From an uncultured Bacilli bacterium (lineage in GTDB: Bacteria; Bacillota_I; Bacilli_A; RF39; UBA660): a DNA stretch of 39,874 nt. The stretch covers positions 1 to 39,874 of the forward strand of contig CALVKF010000008.1 of assembly GCA_944332555.1 (NCBI GenBank), given 5' to 3'. The position numbers and the translations under genes are program-made. Positions within the stretch are counted from its first letter, which is position 1; every line of letters begins with the position of its first letter. Below the pieces are notes generated by a model that worked only from the letters and a program-made list of their open reading frames with translations, was not told the origin of the DNA and made no database searches. This document shows positions 23,546 to 30,413 of the stretch, piece by piece.

Positions 23546-24510
23546 TAGTAATCACCATCCTCTCTATTGTCGTACATTGAATCGATTAGTTCAAATAAAT
23601 CATTTTCCAGTGTATCGTCATCTTCGTCATCCACTTTTTCTTCTTGAACACTTTTGTTTTCTGGTATTATTTCTTCTAAATCTTCATCTATTTTTTCATA
23701 ATCATCTAATTCATCAGAAACATTCCTACTAGTATTATTTTTATTTTTGTCATTTTTATCCACATTAATTTCTACATCAGCTGTATCTTTTAGTAATTCA
23801 TCAATAGTTTTTACTTTTTGCTTCTTTTCTTCATCATTTTCTTTTAATTTAACAGTAACTGTTTCTTCATAATAGGTTTGTTTTGGTTCTTCATCTAACG
23901 CTTCAATATCCCCAAAAGCTTTTTTTCTAACACTATTAAAATCTAAATTATTATTTCTATTTTCTTCAGTTACATCTTTAATATCTTCTACTTTATAATC
24001 TTCATTTAAAATACCATAAACTGGAGATATAATTGGTGAAGGTTTAAATTTTTTCTTTTCAACTACTTCTCTAGTTTCTGTTCTTTCGTATCTACCATAA
24101 TCGTATTTCTTTTCAATTTTTTTCTTTTTTTCGTATTCTAAAACATTAGTTGTTGGCTTTTTTTGTTGACGATTCATTGTACTAGAGAATTCTTCTTCAT
24201 CAAAATCCGGAAATGGAAAAGTATTTTCAGATTTAAATAAATCTCTATCACTTAAATCATTATAATTAGTTTCCCGAGTTACTTTAGGTGGTTCATATGC
24301 GGGCTCTCTATATTGTTGTGTTTCTCTTATTGGTTCACGAACTACTTCAGGACGAACTTCAGGTCTTCTTTGAGGTTCTATTTTTTCCGCAATTGGCCTT
24401 TTAACTTCAGGTTTTGCTTCCTTTTTTTCATTATTTACTTTAACAGTTTCTGTTTCTTCTACTTCTTCATCTTCAAATAATATATCTTTGATTTTATTAA
24501 ATAATCCCAT
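23545..24510 (-). CDS. Large charged cytoplasmic protein with SepF-like N-terminal helix
   Basis: The protein has 321 residues from ATG 24510, set by AAGGTGA six bases upstream; GTG 24519 is unlikely since it is part of that site. It starts MGLFNKIKDILFEDEE, an amphipathic helix followed by acidic residues resembling the membrane-targeting start of SepF, but no SepF core domain follows. The middle holds a Pro/Arg/Glu linker and one well-formed motif FKPSPIISPVYGILNEDY near residue 160. The rest is disordered and acidic, with a final ELIDSMYDNRED helix. It lies between a lipoprotein and the YtxG/YtxH-type pair. A role at the membrane is inferred; the family is not recognised. Confidence 0.7.
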   Translation of the reverse strand: MGLFNKIKDILFEDEEVEETETVKVNNEKKEAKPEVKRPIAEKIEPQRRPEVRPEVVREPIRETQQYREPAYEPPKVTRETNYNDLSDRDLFKSENTFPFPDFDEEEFSSTMNRQQKKPTTNVLEYEKKKKIEKKYDYGRYERTETREVVEKKKFKPSPIISPVYGILNEDYKVEDIKDVTEENRNNNLDFNSVRKKAFGDIEALDEEPKQTYYEETVTVKLKENDEEKKQKVKTIDELLKDTADVEINVDKNDKNKNNTSRNVSDELDDYEKIDEDLEEIIPENKSVQEEKVDDEDDDTLENDLFELIDSMYDNREDGDY

Positions 24511-24523
24511 ATTATTCACCTTC

Positions 24524-25162
24524 CTAATTTAAATAATCAGTATCTGGCACTACTTCTTGAGCAGGCCTGTAATCATCTGGATCTACTAAAACTGATTCAT
24601 TATTTTCTCCACCAGTATTGAATATATCCATTTCTTCTTCTGCAAAGTTCAAAACATTATCTTCTAACAAATTAGCAATTATATTATCATTATACTCAAT
24701 GCTTCGAAGTATGCTTATAGCAGATATCATGCTTAATTTAATATCATTTTTATCTACTATCACTTCTATTTTAGCATAATTATACATAATTTCAACTAAA
24801 TATTGATTATTTTCTCGTAAATTTACTTCAATATACCCAAATTTGTCATCATTTGTAATGCTTGCTGAGAATTCACTAGTATTATTTTTTTCATATTCAT
24901 ACTTAACTTTATTTATATAACTTACAGCATCGACATATAAATAATAATTGTATCTACCATCATCAATTACTTCATTAAAAATGGTACTATCTTGCACTTG
25001 CATTCCTCTAGGTAAATAATATTTATATCCAGTCCTAAATTCATTTACTCTAGGACTTTCAATAGCAAAATTTGTAGCAATTTGTTCATAACTTAAATCT
25101 TTTATATTTGTACAACCCGTAAGAGCTAATAACAATCCAATAATTATAATATTTTTTTTCAT
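24524..25162 (-). CDS. Putative lipoprotein
   Basis: The protein has 212 residues. MKKNIIIIGLLLALTGC has the lipobox LTGC, placing Cys17 at the mature N-terminus. The exported part has a mixed alpha/beta pattern (SYEQIATNFAIESPRVNEFR, YKYYLPRGMQV, NNQYLVEIMYNYAKIEVIV) and an acidic tail ending DPDDYRPAQEVVPDTDYLN, probably disordered. GAGGAAAG precedes the ATG. It leads the operon that continues into the charged protein and the YtxG/YtxH-like genes. No family is recognised. Confidence 0.83.
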   Translation of the reverse strand: MKKNIIIIGLLLALTGCTNIKDLSYEQIATNFAIESPRVNEFRTGYKYYLPRGMQVQDSTIFNEVIDDGRYNYYLYVDAVSYINKVKYEYEKNNTSEFSASITNDDKFGYIEVNLRENNQYLVEIMYNYAKIEVIVDKNDIKLSMISAISILRSIEYNDNIIANLLEDNVLNFAEEEMDIFNTGGENNESVLVDPDDYRPAQEVVPDTDYLN

Positions 25163-25194
25163 ATATTTTCTTTCCTCATATACATAATTATATC

Positions 25195-25222
25195 AAAAAA
25201 ATTGCCACTAATAAAGTAGCAA
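25195..25222 (-). terminator. Terminator of the second surface-protein gene
   Basis: On the minus strand TTGCTAC pairs with GTGGCAA (one G-T pair) and seven T follow, starting four bases after the gene's stop. Confidence 0.7.
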
Positions 25223-25225
25223 AGT

Positions 25226-26620
25226 TTAATTTATCCGAATGGGATCAGTTGAAGTCCCAAATCCGCTGACATACTCGGTTGATGAGGTTAGATAAAAGGA
25301 CGGGCGGATAATATAAGAGTAATTATCATCATTAATACTTACATAACCATCAGCGTAAATACAAATAATTGAGCCAGAAGAAGCTGAGTTAATAGAAATA
25401 GTCCATTCGTCAGCCCCAGAATAAATCCAATTATAATTTGTATGTGTTCCATAATTAGTAGTCATGGTTTCTTTCCAATAAATTTGATCTACACTAAACC
25501 CATAATCAGATATATACATCAATCCTATTTTTACAGTATCTGTTATATTACTGGAAGAACTTCCCACTTCGTATTTATATGCTGTTGATGGAACCCTATC
25601 ACGATATAATGAATCAATTCCTCCTACTTTCCATGTATGTATCGCTATTTTACCACTCCAATTATCATCTAAACTATTTAAATATGTACCATTTAATATA
25701 TTTTTTATATTACTATCTGCCCAAGCATTATTCCTCCCTCTTTCCCATGCATAGTTACCAAAAGTTGTCGCTTTTATTAATTTTACTTCCGAACCAAATA
25801 CTCCGATGATTCGATACAGGTTTTCACTTGGACATGTCGCTGCATCCGAACCAAAACAAACATAATTATTGGGATTTGCTCCACTATATCTATATGAACC
25901 GTCTTCAGCACTATTTGCTAAATTTTGATGATGATAAATTCCATTATTTCCTTGTACTCCACCATATTTGCTAATTACCCAATCTGCTAATAATATTGTA
26001 TCATCTGTTGTATCATTTAATGTATATACTTCTGAAGTATATCCTAAACTATCTTTAACATATACACTAAAATTATATTCTGTATCCTTTTCTAAATTAT
26101 TAAATGTATATGTATTACTTGTACTTTCTACATAATTACTACCATTATTACTTGAGTAATAATAGGTAGTAATTGGATTATTTCCATTTGTGGCATTTAC
26201 TGTTAATGTTATTGAATCATTTGTTATATTACTTGTACTTACACTATTTATTATTGGTATTATATATGCATCAAAATAAACAAAGCATTTATCTGAAATA
26301 CCAGTTTTTAAATTAACAGCATCTAACTCTTCGTTCCAAGTAAGTTTACTCCCGTTTTCACATTTACTTAAGTTTTCATTAAATATATAACCTTCCTCTG
26401 GCCATGTACTTGATTTAGATTCTTGGTATTCTCCAGTCCCTGGTCCTGTTTCATACATCAAAGACAAGCCATTAAATCCAGATATCTGCGTCTTTACTTC
26501 TTCTTTATTTTCTAAAACTAAACTATTAGTATTATTTTTATTAACAATATAAACGACACTAACTATAATAATTAATGTTAGTAATACACTACTTATCAAC
26601 AATATTTTTTTCTTTTTCAT
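25226..26620 (-). CDS. Surface protein with one Fn3-like repeat, paralogue of the 16224-17894 protein
   Basis: The protein has 464 residues. A signal/anchor helix (about 4-26) is followed by LSLMYETGPGTGEYQESKSS, SKCENGS...CFVYFD, one Fn3-like repeat (about 120-205), and the same C-terminal domain as the first protein, beginning ILLADWVISKYGG. Identical stretches include SGANPNNYVCFGSDAATCP and LYRIIGVFG. The end reads EWTIS, a divergent segment, then IRPSFYLTSSTEYVSGFGTS and DPIRIN. In this copy the divergent segment has ordinary composition (30 of 90 bases G+C at 25301-25390). GGTGTAATAG precedes the ATG. It is also divergent from an HTH gene, so regulator-target pairing is conserved between the two loci. 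Confidence 0.8.
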   Translation of the reverse strand: MKKKKILLISSVLLTLIIIVSVVYIVNKNNTNSLVLENKEEVKTQISGFNGLSLMYETGPGTGEYQESKSSTWPEEGYIFNENLSKCENGSKLTWNEELDAVNLKTGISDKCFVYFDAYIIPIINSVSTSNITNDSITLTVNATNGNNPITTYYYSSNNGSNYVESTSNTYTFNNLEKDTEYNFSVYVKDSLGYTSEVYTLNDTTDDTILLADWVISKYGGVQGNNGIYHHQNLANSAEDGSYRYSGANPNNYVCFGSDAATCPSENLYRIIGVFGSEVKLIKATTFGNYAWERGRNNAWADSNIKNILNGTYLNSLDDNWSGKIAIHTWKVGGIDSLYRDRVPSTAYKYEVGSSSSNITDTVKIGLMYISDYGFSVDQIYWKETMTTNYGTHTNYNWIYSGADEWTISINSASSGSIICIYADGYVSINDDNYSYIIRPSFYLTSSTEYVSGFGTSTDPIRIN

Positions 26621-26735
26621 CTATTACACCATACCTTATAATTACATTATAACACATTCTGCTCGTATTTAGTTCATTTTTTGAAAAATATTTTTAATTA
26701 ATGAGAAAATTTTTAAAAGAGGTGAGGTAATATTT

Positions 26736-27164
26736 ATGTATTCAAATCATCTTGAAAATTTACGCAATGAACTAAATCTAACTAAAAAAGAATTAGCAAA
26801 TATTTTAGGTGTAAGTAATTCTATTTATGCTAGGTGGGAAAAGAGTACTGATAGTATTCCTACTAGAAGATTAATTCAGATTGCTAATTATTTTAATGTT
26901 AATATAGATTATATATTAAATTTAACAAACAATAAAATAACAATTAAACCAAATGCTATTAATTATGATTTAATTGCTAAAAGAACTAGAGAATTTAGAA
27001 CTGATTTAAATATGACTTTAAGAAAAATTGCAACATTTTTAAATACTACATCATCTACTTGGTCGGCTTATGAGACAGGTAAAACTATAATATTAAGTTC
27101 ATTTTTAACTCAAATATGCAAGAAATATAAATATTCTGCTGACTGGGTATTAGGAAGGAAGTAA
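26736..27164 (+). CDS. Transcriptional regulator with two tandem XRE HTH domains
   Basis: The protein has 142 residues. The first Cro/C1 HTH covers about 5-60 (LENLRNELNLTKKELANILG, SNSIYARWE, ending FNVNIDYIL). The second covers about 78-140 (IAKRTREFRTDLNMTLRKIA, TSSTWSAYETG, ending YKYSADWVLG). Each keeps the usual terminal DYIL/DWVLG segment, so this looks like an internal duplication or a fusion of two regulators. Such a protein could bind two half-sites as a monomer. AGAGGTGAGGT precedes the ATG. It is divergent from the second surface-protein gene and 49 bp upstream of an RHH gene on the same strand. Confidence 0.85.
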   Translation: MYSNHLENLRNELNLTKKELANILGVSNSIYARWEKSTDSIPTRRLIQIANYFNVNIDYILNLTNNKITIKPNAINYDLIAKRTREFRTDLNMTLRKIATFLNTTSSTWSAYETGKTIILSSFLTQICKKYKYSADWVLGRK

Positions 27165-27169
27165 TAATA

Positions 27170-27196
27170 AATATTTAATTTAATTTAATTTAATTG
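27170..27196. repeat. TTAAT microsatellite-like tract before the RHH gene
   Basis: About four tandem copies of a TTAAT/TTTAA 5-mer lie between the tandem-HTH gene and the RHH gene. A length change here would alter spacing upstream of the ribosome binding site (GAAGGAAATG), so slippage could tune expression. Confidence 0.5.
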
Positions 27197-27213
27197 AAGG
27201 AAATGATAAATTT

Positions 27214-27399
27214 ATGAACGGATTTAAAATAACCGATGAGAAAAAAGAATATTCTGTAACTAGAACTTTAAGAATTAAAAAAGAATTATTAAATAGATTA
27301 GAAGAAGTAGCCTATAAACATGATATATCTACTAATAAATTAATAATTAAATGTATTGAATATGTTTTAGATAATTTGGAAGAAGATACAGAGAAATAA
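27214..27399 (+). CDS. Ribbon-helix-helix (Arc/CopG-like) small protein
   Basis: The protein has 61 residues. EYSVTRTLRIKKELLNRLEE, VAYKHDISTNKLIIKCIEYV has the strand-helix-helix pattern of RHH DNA-binding proteins (TRTLRI strand, then helices). It is likely a small transcriptional repressor or an antitoxin-like partner. GAAGGAAATG precedes the ATG. It is followed after about 70 bp by a three-gene set with its own -10 box, and may regulate that set. Confidence 0.8.
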   Translation: MNGFKITDEKKEYSVTRTLRIKKELLNRLEEVAYKHDISTNKLIIKCIEYVLDNLEEDTEK

Positions 27400-27420
27400 A
27401 TGAAAAGTCAAATATTTTTG

Positions 27421-27449
27421 TAGAATATTTTTAGAGTATATAGTATAAT
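27421..27449 (+). promoter_or_regulatory. Putative promoter of the three-gene cassette
   Basis: A perfect TATAAT at 27444-27449 with a weak TAGAAT 17 bp upstream. It lies 20 bp before the start codon of the first cassette gene. The weak -35 suggests activation or tight control. Confidence 0.4.
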
Positions 27450-27469
27450 ATCCTTAAGGAGATGTGTAT

Positions 27470-28201
27470 ATGGAAATTAAAAATGCTAGAATTACTTTTT
27501 GGTTTCAAAAAGAACCCAATCCAAAAATATATGTTGACAAATTAAATAAAACCTTAAATGACTATTTTTTTGATTTTAATATATTATCTGTGCCGGCCAA
27601 TATAGAACCAACAATACCTAGATTAAACGCTGTTTCAGAGTCGAATCATAGTAACATTGAAATTTCATTAATTAATGCTCGTCTAAACACTCGTTTTGAT
27701 GAACATTATTGGAATGACTTATCTCTATGCATTAATTATTTACAAGAAAGAGCAAGTAAATTATTTGATGCTTTGTCTAACTGTAATATTAATATTTTGT
27801 ATAGTGCTATCACTTTAAATATAGAACAGCAAAATAATGATTCAATTGAAATATTAAAAAAACATTTCTTACATTTAGATAGTGAAAAAAATATTAGCGA
27901 ATTGGGAATCAGCTTATCTCAAGAAATAGATAACAAATTTTATGAGATTATTAATTTTAATACTATAAAACAAATTAAAATTGAGAAACAAATTTTAAAT
28001 GAAGGTGAAATAATATTACCATTATTATCTTTAAAAGACGCTAGTGAGGTACATAATTTTATTAACATTTCGATTGAAATTAATGATAAACTAGGTTTTA
28101 ATTTAAAGGAAAATCACAAAACAAAAAAAGATGATTTTTTAAAAATGTTTCAGATTTTAGATAAGCAAACAAAAAAAGAGATATCAAGATTTAAAAATTA
28201 A
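27470..28201 (+). CDS. Cassette protein 1, unknown function
   Basis: The protein has 243 residues from ATG 27470, set by AAGGAG eight bases upstream; GTG 27464 is unlikely. It begins EIKNARITFWFQKEPNPKIY, then NDYFFDFNILSVPANIEPTI, a beta-alpha start seen in some sporadically distributed 250-residue families such as TIGR04255, though the resemblance is weak. Middle and C-terminal parts alternate strands and helices; there are no membrane segments or nuclease motifs that I can point to. It is the first of three tightly packed genes and likely forms a complex with their products. Function unknown. Confidence 0.7.
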   Translation: MEIKNARITFWFQKEPNPKIYVDKLNKTLNDYFFDFNILSVPANIEPTIPRLNAVSESNHSNIEISLINARLNTRFDEHYWNDLSLCINYLQERASKLFDALSNCNINILYSAITLNIEQQNNDSIEILKKHFLHLDSEKNISELGISLSQEIDNKFYEIINFNTIKQIKIEKQILNEGEIILPLLSLKDASEVHNFINISIEINDKLGFNLKENHKTKKDDFLKMFQILDKQTKKEISRFKN

Positions 28202-28215
28202 GATTGGGGGTAAAT

Positions 28216-28500
28216 ATGTTTATAAATATTCCGGATATGACTTATAATGATTTTAACAGTTCATTGGCTTATATAGAAACCATTAATGTAAATATAACAA
28301 ATAATGCTACATTTTTAAATGCTGATGATATATTTAATAATTCATTAATAACAGTTAAATCATTAACAGAAAAAGAAAAAATATTTAACTTTTTTGATTC
28401 ATGTATTCATTTTGGAGAAAAAAACAGCAGTATAATAAATAAACACATAAAAAAAGATAGTATAAAAGAACAAGATAATTTCTTTAAATACTATGATTAA
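28216..28500 (+). CDS. Cassette protein 2, small unknown protein
   Basis: The protein has 94 residues from ATG 28216, preceded by TTGGGGGT; an in-frame TTG at 28204 lies before that site and is not favoured. It starts MFINIPDMTYNDFNSSLAYI and ends in a charged helix (NKHIKKDSIKEQDNFFKYYD). It has no recognisable domain. The stop overlaps the start of the next gene by 8 bp, and the start lies 14 bp after the previous stop, so it is translationally coupled to both. Confidence 0.65.
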   Translation: MFINIPDMTYNDFNSSLAYIETINVNITNNATFLNADDIFNNSLITVKSLTEKEKIFNFFDSCIHFGEKNSSIINKHIKKDSIKEQDNFFKYYD

Positions 28501-29077
28501 AGAATTAATAAAATTTACTGCTGAATTATTTCCTTCTATTTCACCATATACTAAAGACAGTGTTATGAATGCCATTAATCAATTTAATTATGATGAATTA
28601 GAATGGTTTACACCAACTATTTTAAAAGAATTATCTCAAGGAGATATCATTGATAAGTTACCATTTACATATTATGAAGACAATGGGCAAAAAACTACTG
28701 TTATGAAAAAAGGAATAATCCTTTCTAATAGTTGTGATGTTGATAATGATAAATACATATTAATTGCACCATTATTCGATTATAATACAATGCCCGAACT
28801 TGATTCAAAAACAATAAGATCCAACAAGTATTATGACAAAATGTGTTTTACTAATAGCCAGCTAGATAATTATTTAATAGATTTTAGTAGAACAAATTCA
28901 TTTAATAAAAAAACAATATTAAATGCCATACAAAATGGCAAAGCCAAAAGAATCTATTCACTAAATCAGTATGGTTATTATTTGCTGTTAATCAAATTAA
29001 CTGTTTATTTGATGCGCCCTGAAGATAATGATACAAATACTGAGCGAAATGACCATTATGCTACGATACCTTCGTAG
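28493..29077 (+). CDS. Cassette protein 3 with an SNSCD motif, unknown function
   Basis: The protein has 194 residues. It contains QGDIIDKLPF, then MKKGIILSNSCDVDNDKYIL and IAPLFDY, a pattern (GDI...PF, then LSxxCD followed by a strand and AP) that I recall from uncharacterised proteins often found in accessory islands. The C-terminus has LLLIKLTVYLMRPED followed by a polar tail. A nucleophilic or redox Cys in SCD is possible but not shown. The gene overlaps the preceding one by 8 bp and ends in a terminator hairpin. It is the last of the three coupled genes. Confidence 0.7.
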   Translation: MIKELIKFTAELFPSISPYTKDSVMNAINQFNYDELEWFTPTILKELSQGDIIDKLPFTYYEDNGQKTTVMKKGIILSNSCDVDNDKYILIAPLFDYNTMPELDSKTIRSNKYYDKMCFTNSQLDNYLIDFSRTNSFNKKTILNAIQNGKAKRIYSLNQYGYYLLLIKLTVYLMRPEDNDTNTERNDHYATIPS

Positions 29078-29083
29078 TTTTTT
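29061..29083 (+). terminator. Terminator of the three-gene cassette
   Basis: CTACGA (29061-29066) pairs with TCGTAG (29072-29077, containing the stop codon), followed by six T. Confidence 0.75.
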
Positions 29084-29099
29084 ATTGTATAATATATTG

Positions 29100-29198
29100 T
29101 TTTGGCGATTTTTCGAACATAAATTGTACTAATTTTGGCGAAAAACGGAATATAAAATTGGTTAGTTTTTGCGAAAAGCGGAACATATCAATCTTTTT
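29100..29198. repeat. Three degenerate 33-bp direct repeats
   Basis: Units begin at 29100, 29133 and 29166, exactly 33 bp apart, with consensus core TTTTGGCGAAAAACGGAA followed by cATAaAATTG. The third is the most diverged and runs into the end of trmB. They mark the right border of the accessory segment starting at the surface-protein locus. Confidence 0.6.
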
Positions 29199-29784
29199 CA
29201 ACATCTATATATTTGATTTTTATCCCATTTTTACTAAATTTTTCTTCATATTCAGTTTCTACATTATCAATACTCTCACTATGTAAGTCATAACTAATCT
29301 TATTTATTTTATAACCGTACTCCCTAAATGATTCTAGGGAGTATGCAAATAAATTATCATTATCAGTTTTCATGATAATATGTTTTTTACCCTTAAATAA
29401 TTTATCAAAAGATTTTAAGTAATTTGGTGATGTTAATCTTCTTTTAGCATGTCTTTCTTTTGGCCATGGATCAGAAAAATTAAGATATATTGTATCTATT
29501 TTTCCTTCAAGTATGTCCCCTAGATTTATGGCATCCATAATAAGTATTTTTAAATTACTTGGTTTATATTCATTAATTCTTTTTATAGCAACACTTGCTA
29601 CACTTGAATATTTTTCAACACCAATAAAATTAATGTTAGGGTATTTTAGAGCCATCTCTAAAATGAATTTACCTTTACCCATACCTATTTCTAAACATAT
29701 GGGATTATTATTAGTGAATCCTTCATAAAAATAATCACAATTACTAATTACTAAATCTTTATCTTTGGGATTACGCATACGCAT
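29188..29784 (-). CDS. trmB: tRNA (guanine-N7-)-methyltransferase
   Basis: The protein has 198 residues from ATG 29784, set by AAGGA eight bases upstream; GTG 29793 is possible. It has a class I SAM-dependent methyltransferase fold: the SAM loop LEIGMGKGKF, the acidic residue at the end of strand 2 in FIGVEKYSSV, and the TrmB signature NFSDPWPKERHAKRRLT. It forms m7G46 in the variable loop of tRNA using S-adenosylmethionine. The last codons overlap the third 33-bp repeat unit, so the extreme C-terminus (IKIKYIDVEKD) may have been affected by that repeat. Confidence 0.95.
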   Translation of the reverse strand: MRMRNPKDKDLVISNCDYFYEGFTNNNPICLEIGMGKGKFILEMALKYPNINFIGVEKYSSVASVAIKRINEYKPSNLKILIMDAINLGDILEGKIDTIYLNFSDPWPKERHAKRRLTSPNYLKSFDKLFKGKKHIIMKTDNDNLFAYSLESFREYGYKINKISYDLHSESIDNVETEYEEKFSKNGIKIKYIDVEKD

Positions 29785-29835
29785 ATATAACACTTCCTTT
29801 TAAAACTCATATAATACTGATAGGGAGGATACATA

Positions 29836-30162
29836 ATGAAAAAAAATAGAAATTCTTTTTTTACCGAAGCTAACATGTCATATTCTGGATATAATCCTAA
29901 TATGAATATGGTTCCAAATAATATGCCCTATCAAGCCGGTTCAAGTTACAATTCTTATTTCTCTGGACCTAATATGATGAATGCTCCAATGAATCAAAAT
30001 CCAATGAATCAATATAATGATACTAATAATATTGATTCTAGACTTGCTAAAATAGAAAGACAAATTAATCGTTTAGAGCATCGTGTCAGTAAATTAGAAA
30101 GTACAAATACCACATATATTACAGAAGAAATAGACTCCAGTGGTAATATGTATATGCTTTAA
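29836..30162 (+). CDS. Asn/Met-rich small protein with C-terminal coiled coil
   Basis: The protein has 108 residues. Residues 1-65 are low-complexity, rich in N, M, P, S and Y (NPNMNMVPNNMPYQ, NAPMNQNPMNQYN), and probably disordered. Residues 66-93 (IDSRLAKIERQINRLEHRVS) form a clear heptad coiled coil. Such composition is common in spore coat and exosporium-associated proteins, which would fit the convergent cse60 gene, but this is inference. GGGAGGATACATA precedes the ATG. The stop overlaps that of cse60 by 4 bp. Confidence 0.7.
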   Translation: MKKNRNSFFTEANMSYSGYNPNMNMVPNNMPYQAGSSYNSYFSGPNMMNAPMNQNPMNQYNDTNNIDSRLAKIERQINRLEHRVSKLESTNTTYITEEIDSSGNMYML

Positions 30163-30329
30163 TTATAGATAATCATTGCACTAAAACAATAAATTTGTTC
30201 TTCACCACAAACAGCAATTGCTACTTGAAACTTGATATCTATTATATCAAATTCACCAGAATTTAGAAAGCTATTTATAGAGTTTTCTAAATCTTTTTCG
30301 TGTGATTCATCAAATAATTTTACTTTCAT
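30159..30329 (-). CDS. cse60: Sporulation protein Cse60 family
   Basis: The protein has 56 residues, found by reading the gap between 30162 and leuS. It reads MKVKLFDESHEKDLENSINS, then FLNSGEFDIIDIKFQVAIAV and EEQIYCFSAMIIYN, matching the Cse60 family of spore formers from end to end. In Bacillus the gene is under sigma-E control; the molecular function is unknown. GGTGATAAA precedes the ATG. It is convergent with the coiled-coil gene (4-bp overlap) and downstream of leuS. Confidence 0.88.
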   Translation of the reverse strand: MKVKLFDESHEKDLENSINSFLNSGEFDIIDIKFQVAIAVCGEEQIYCFSAMIIYN

Positions 30330-30379
30330 TTTATCACCAACTCTATTATATAATAAATATATTAAATATTTTGTCGAAA

Positions 30380-30413
30380 AAAATAAGTTAGATTAATTTT
30401 TCTAACTTATTTT
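30380..30413 (-). terminator. Terminator of leuS
   Basis: AAAATAAGTTAGA (30380-30392) pairs with TCTAACTTATTTT (30401-30413), 13 bp, with a T run on the minus strand. It overlaps the stop codon of leuS. Confidence 0.8.
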
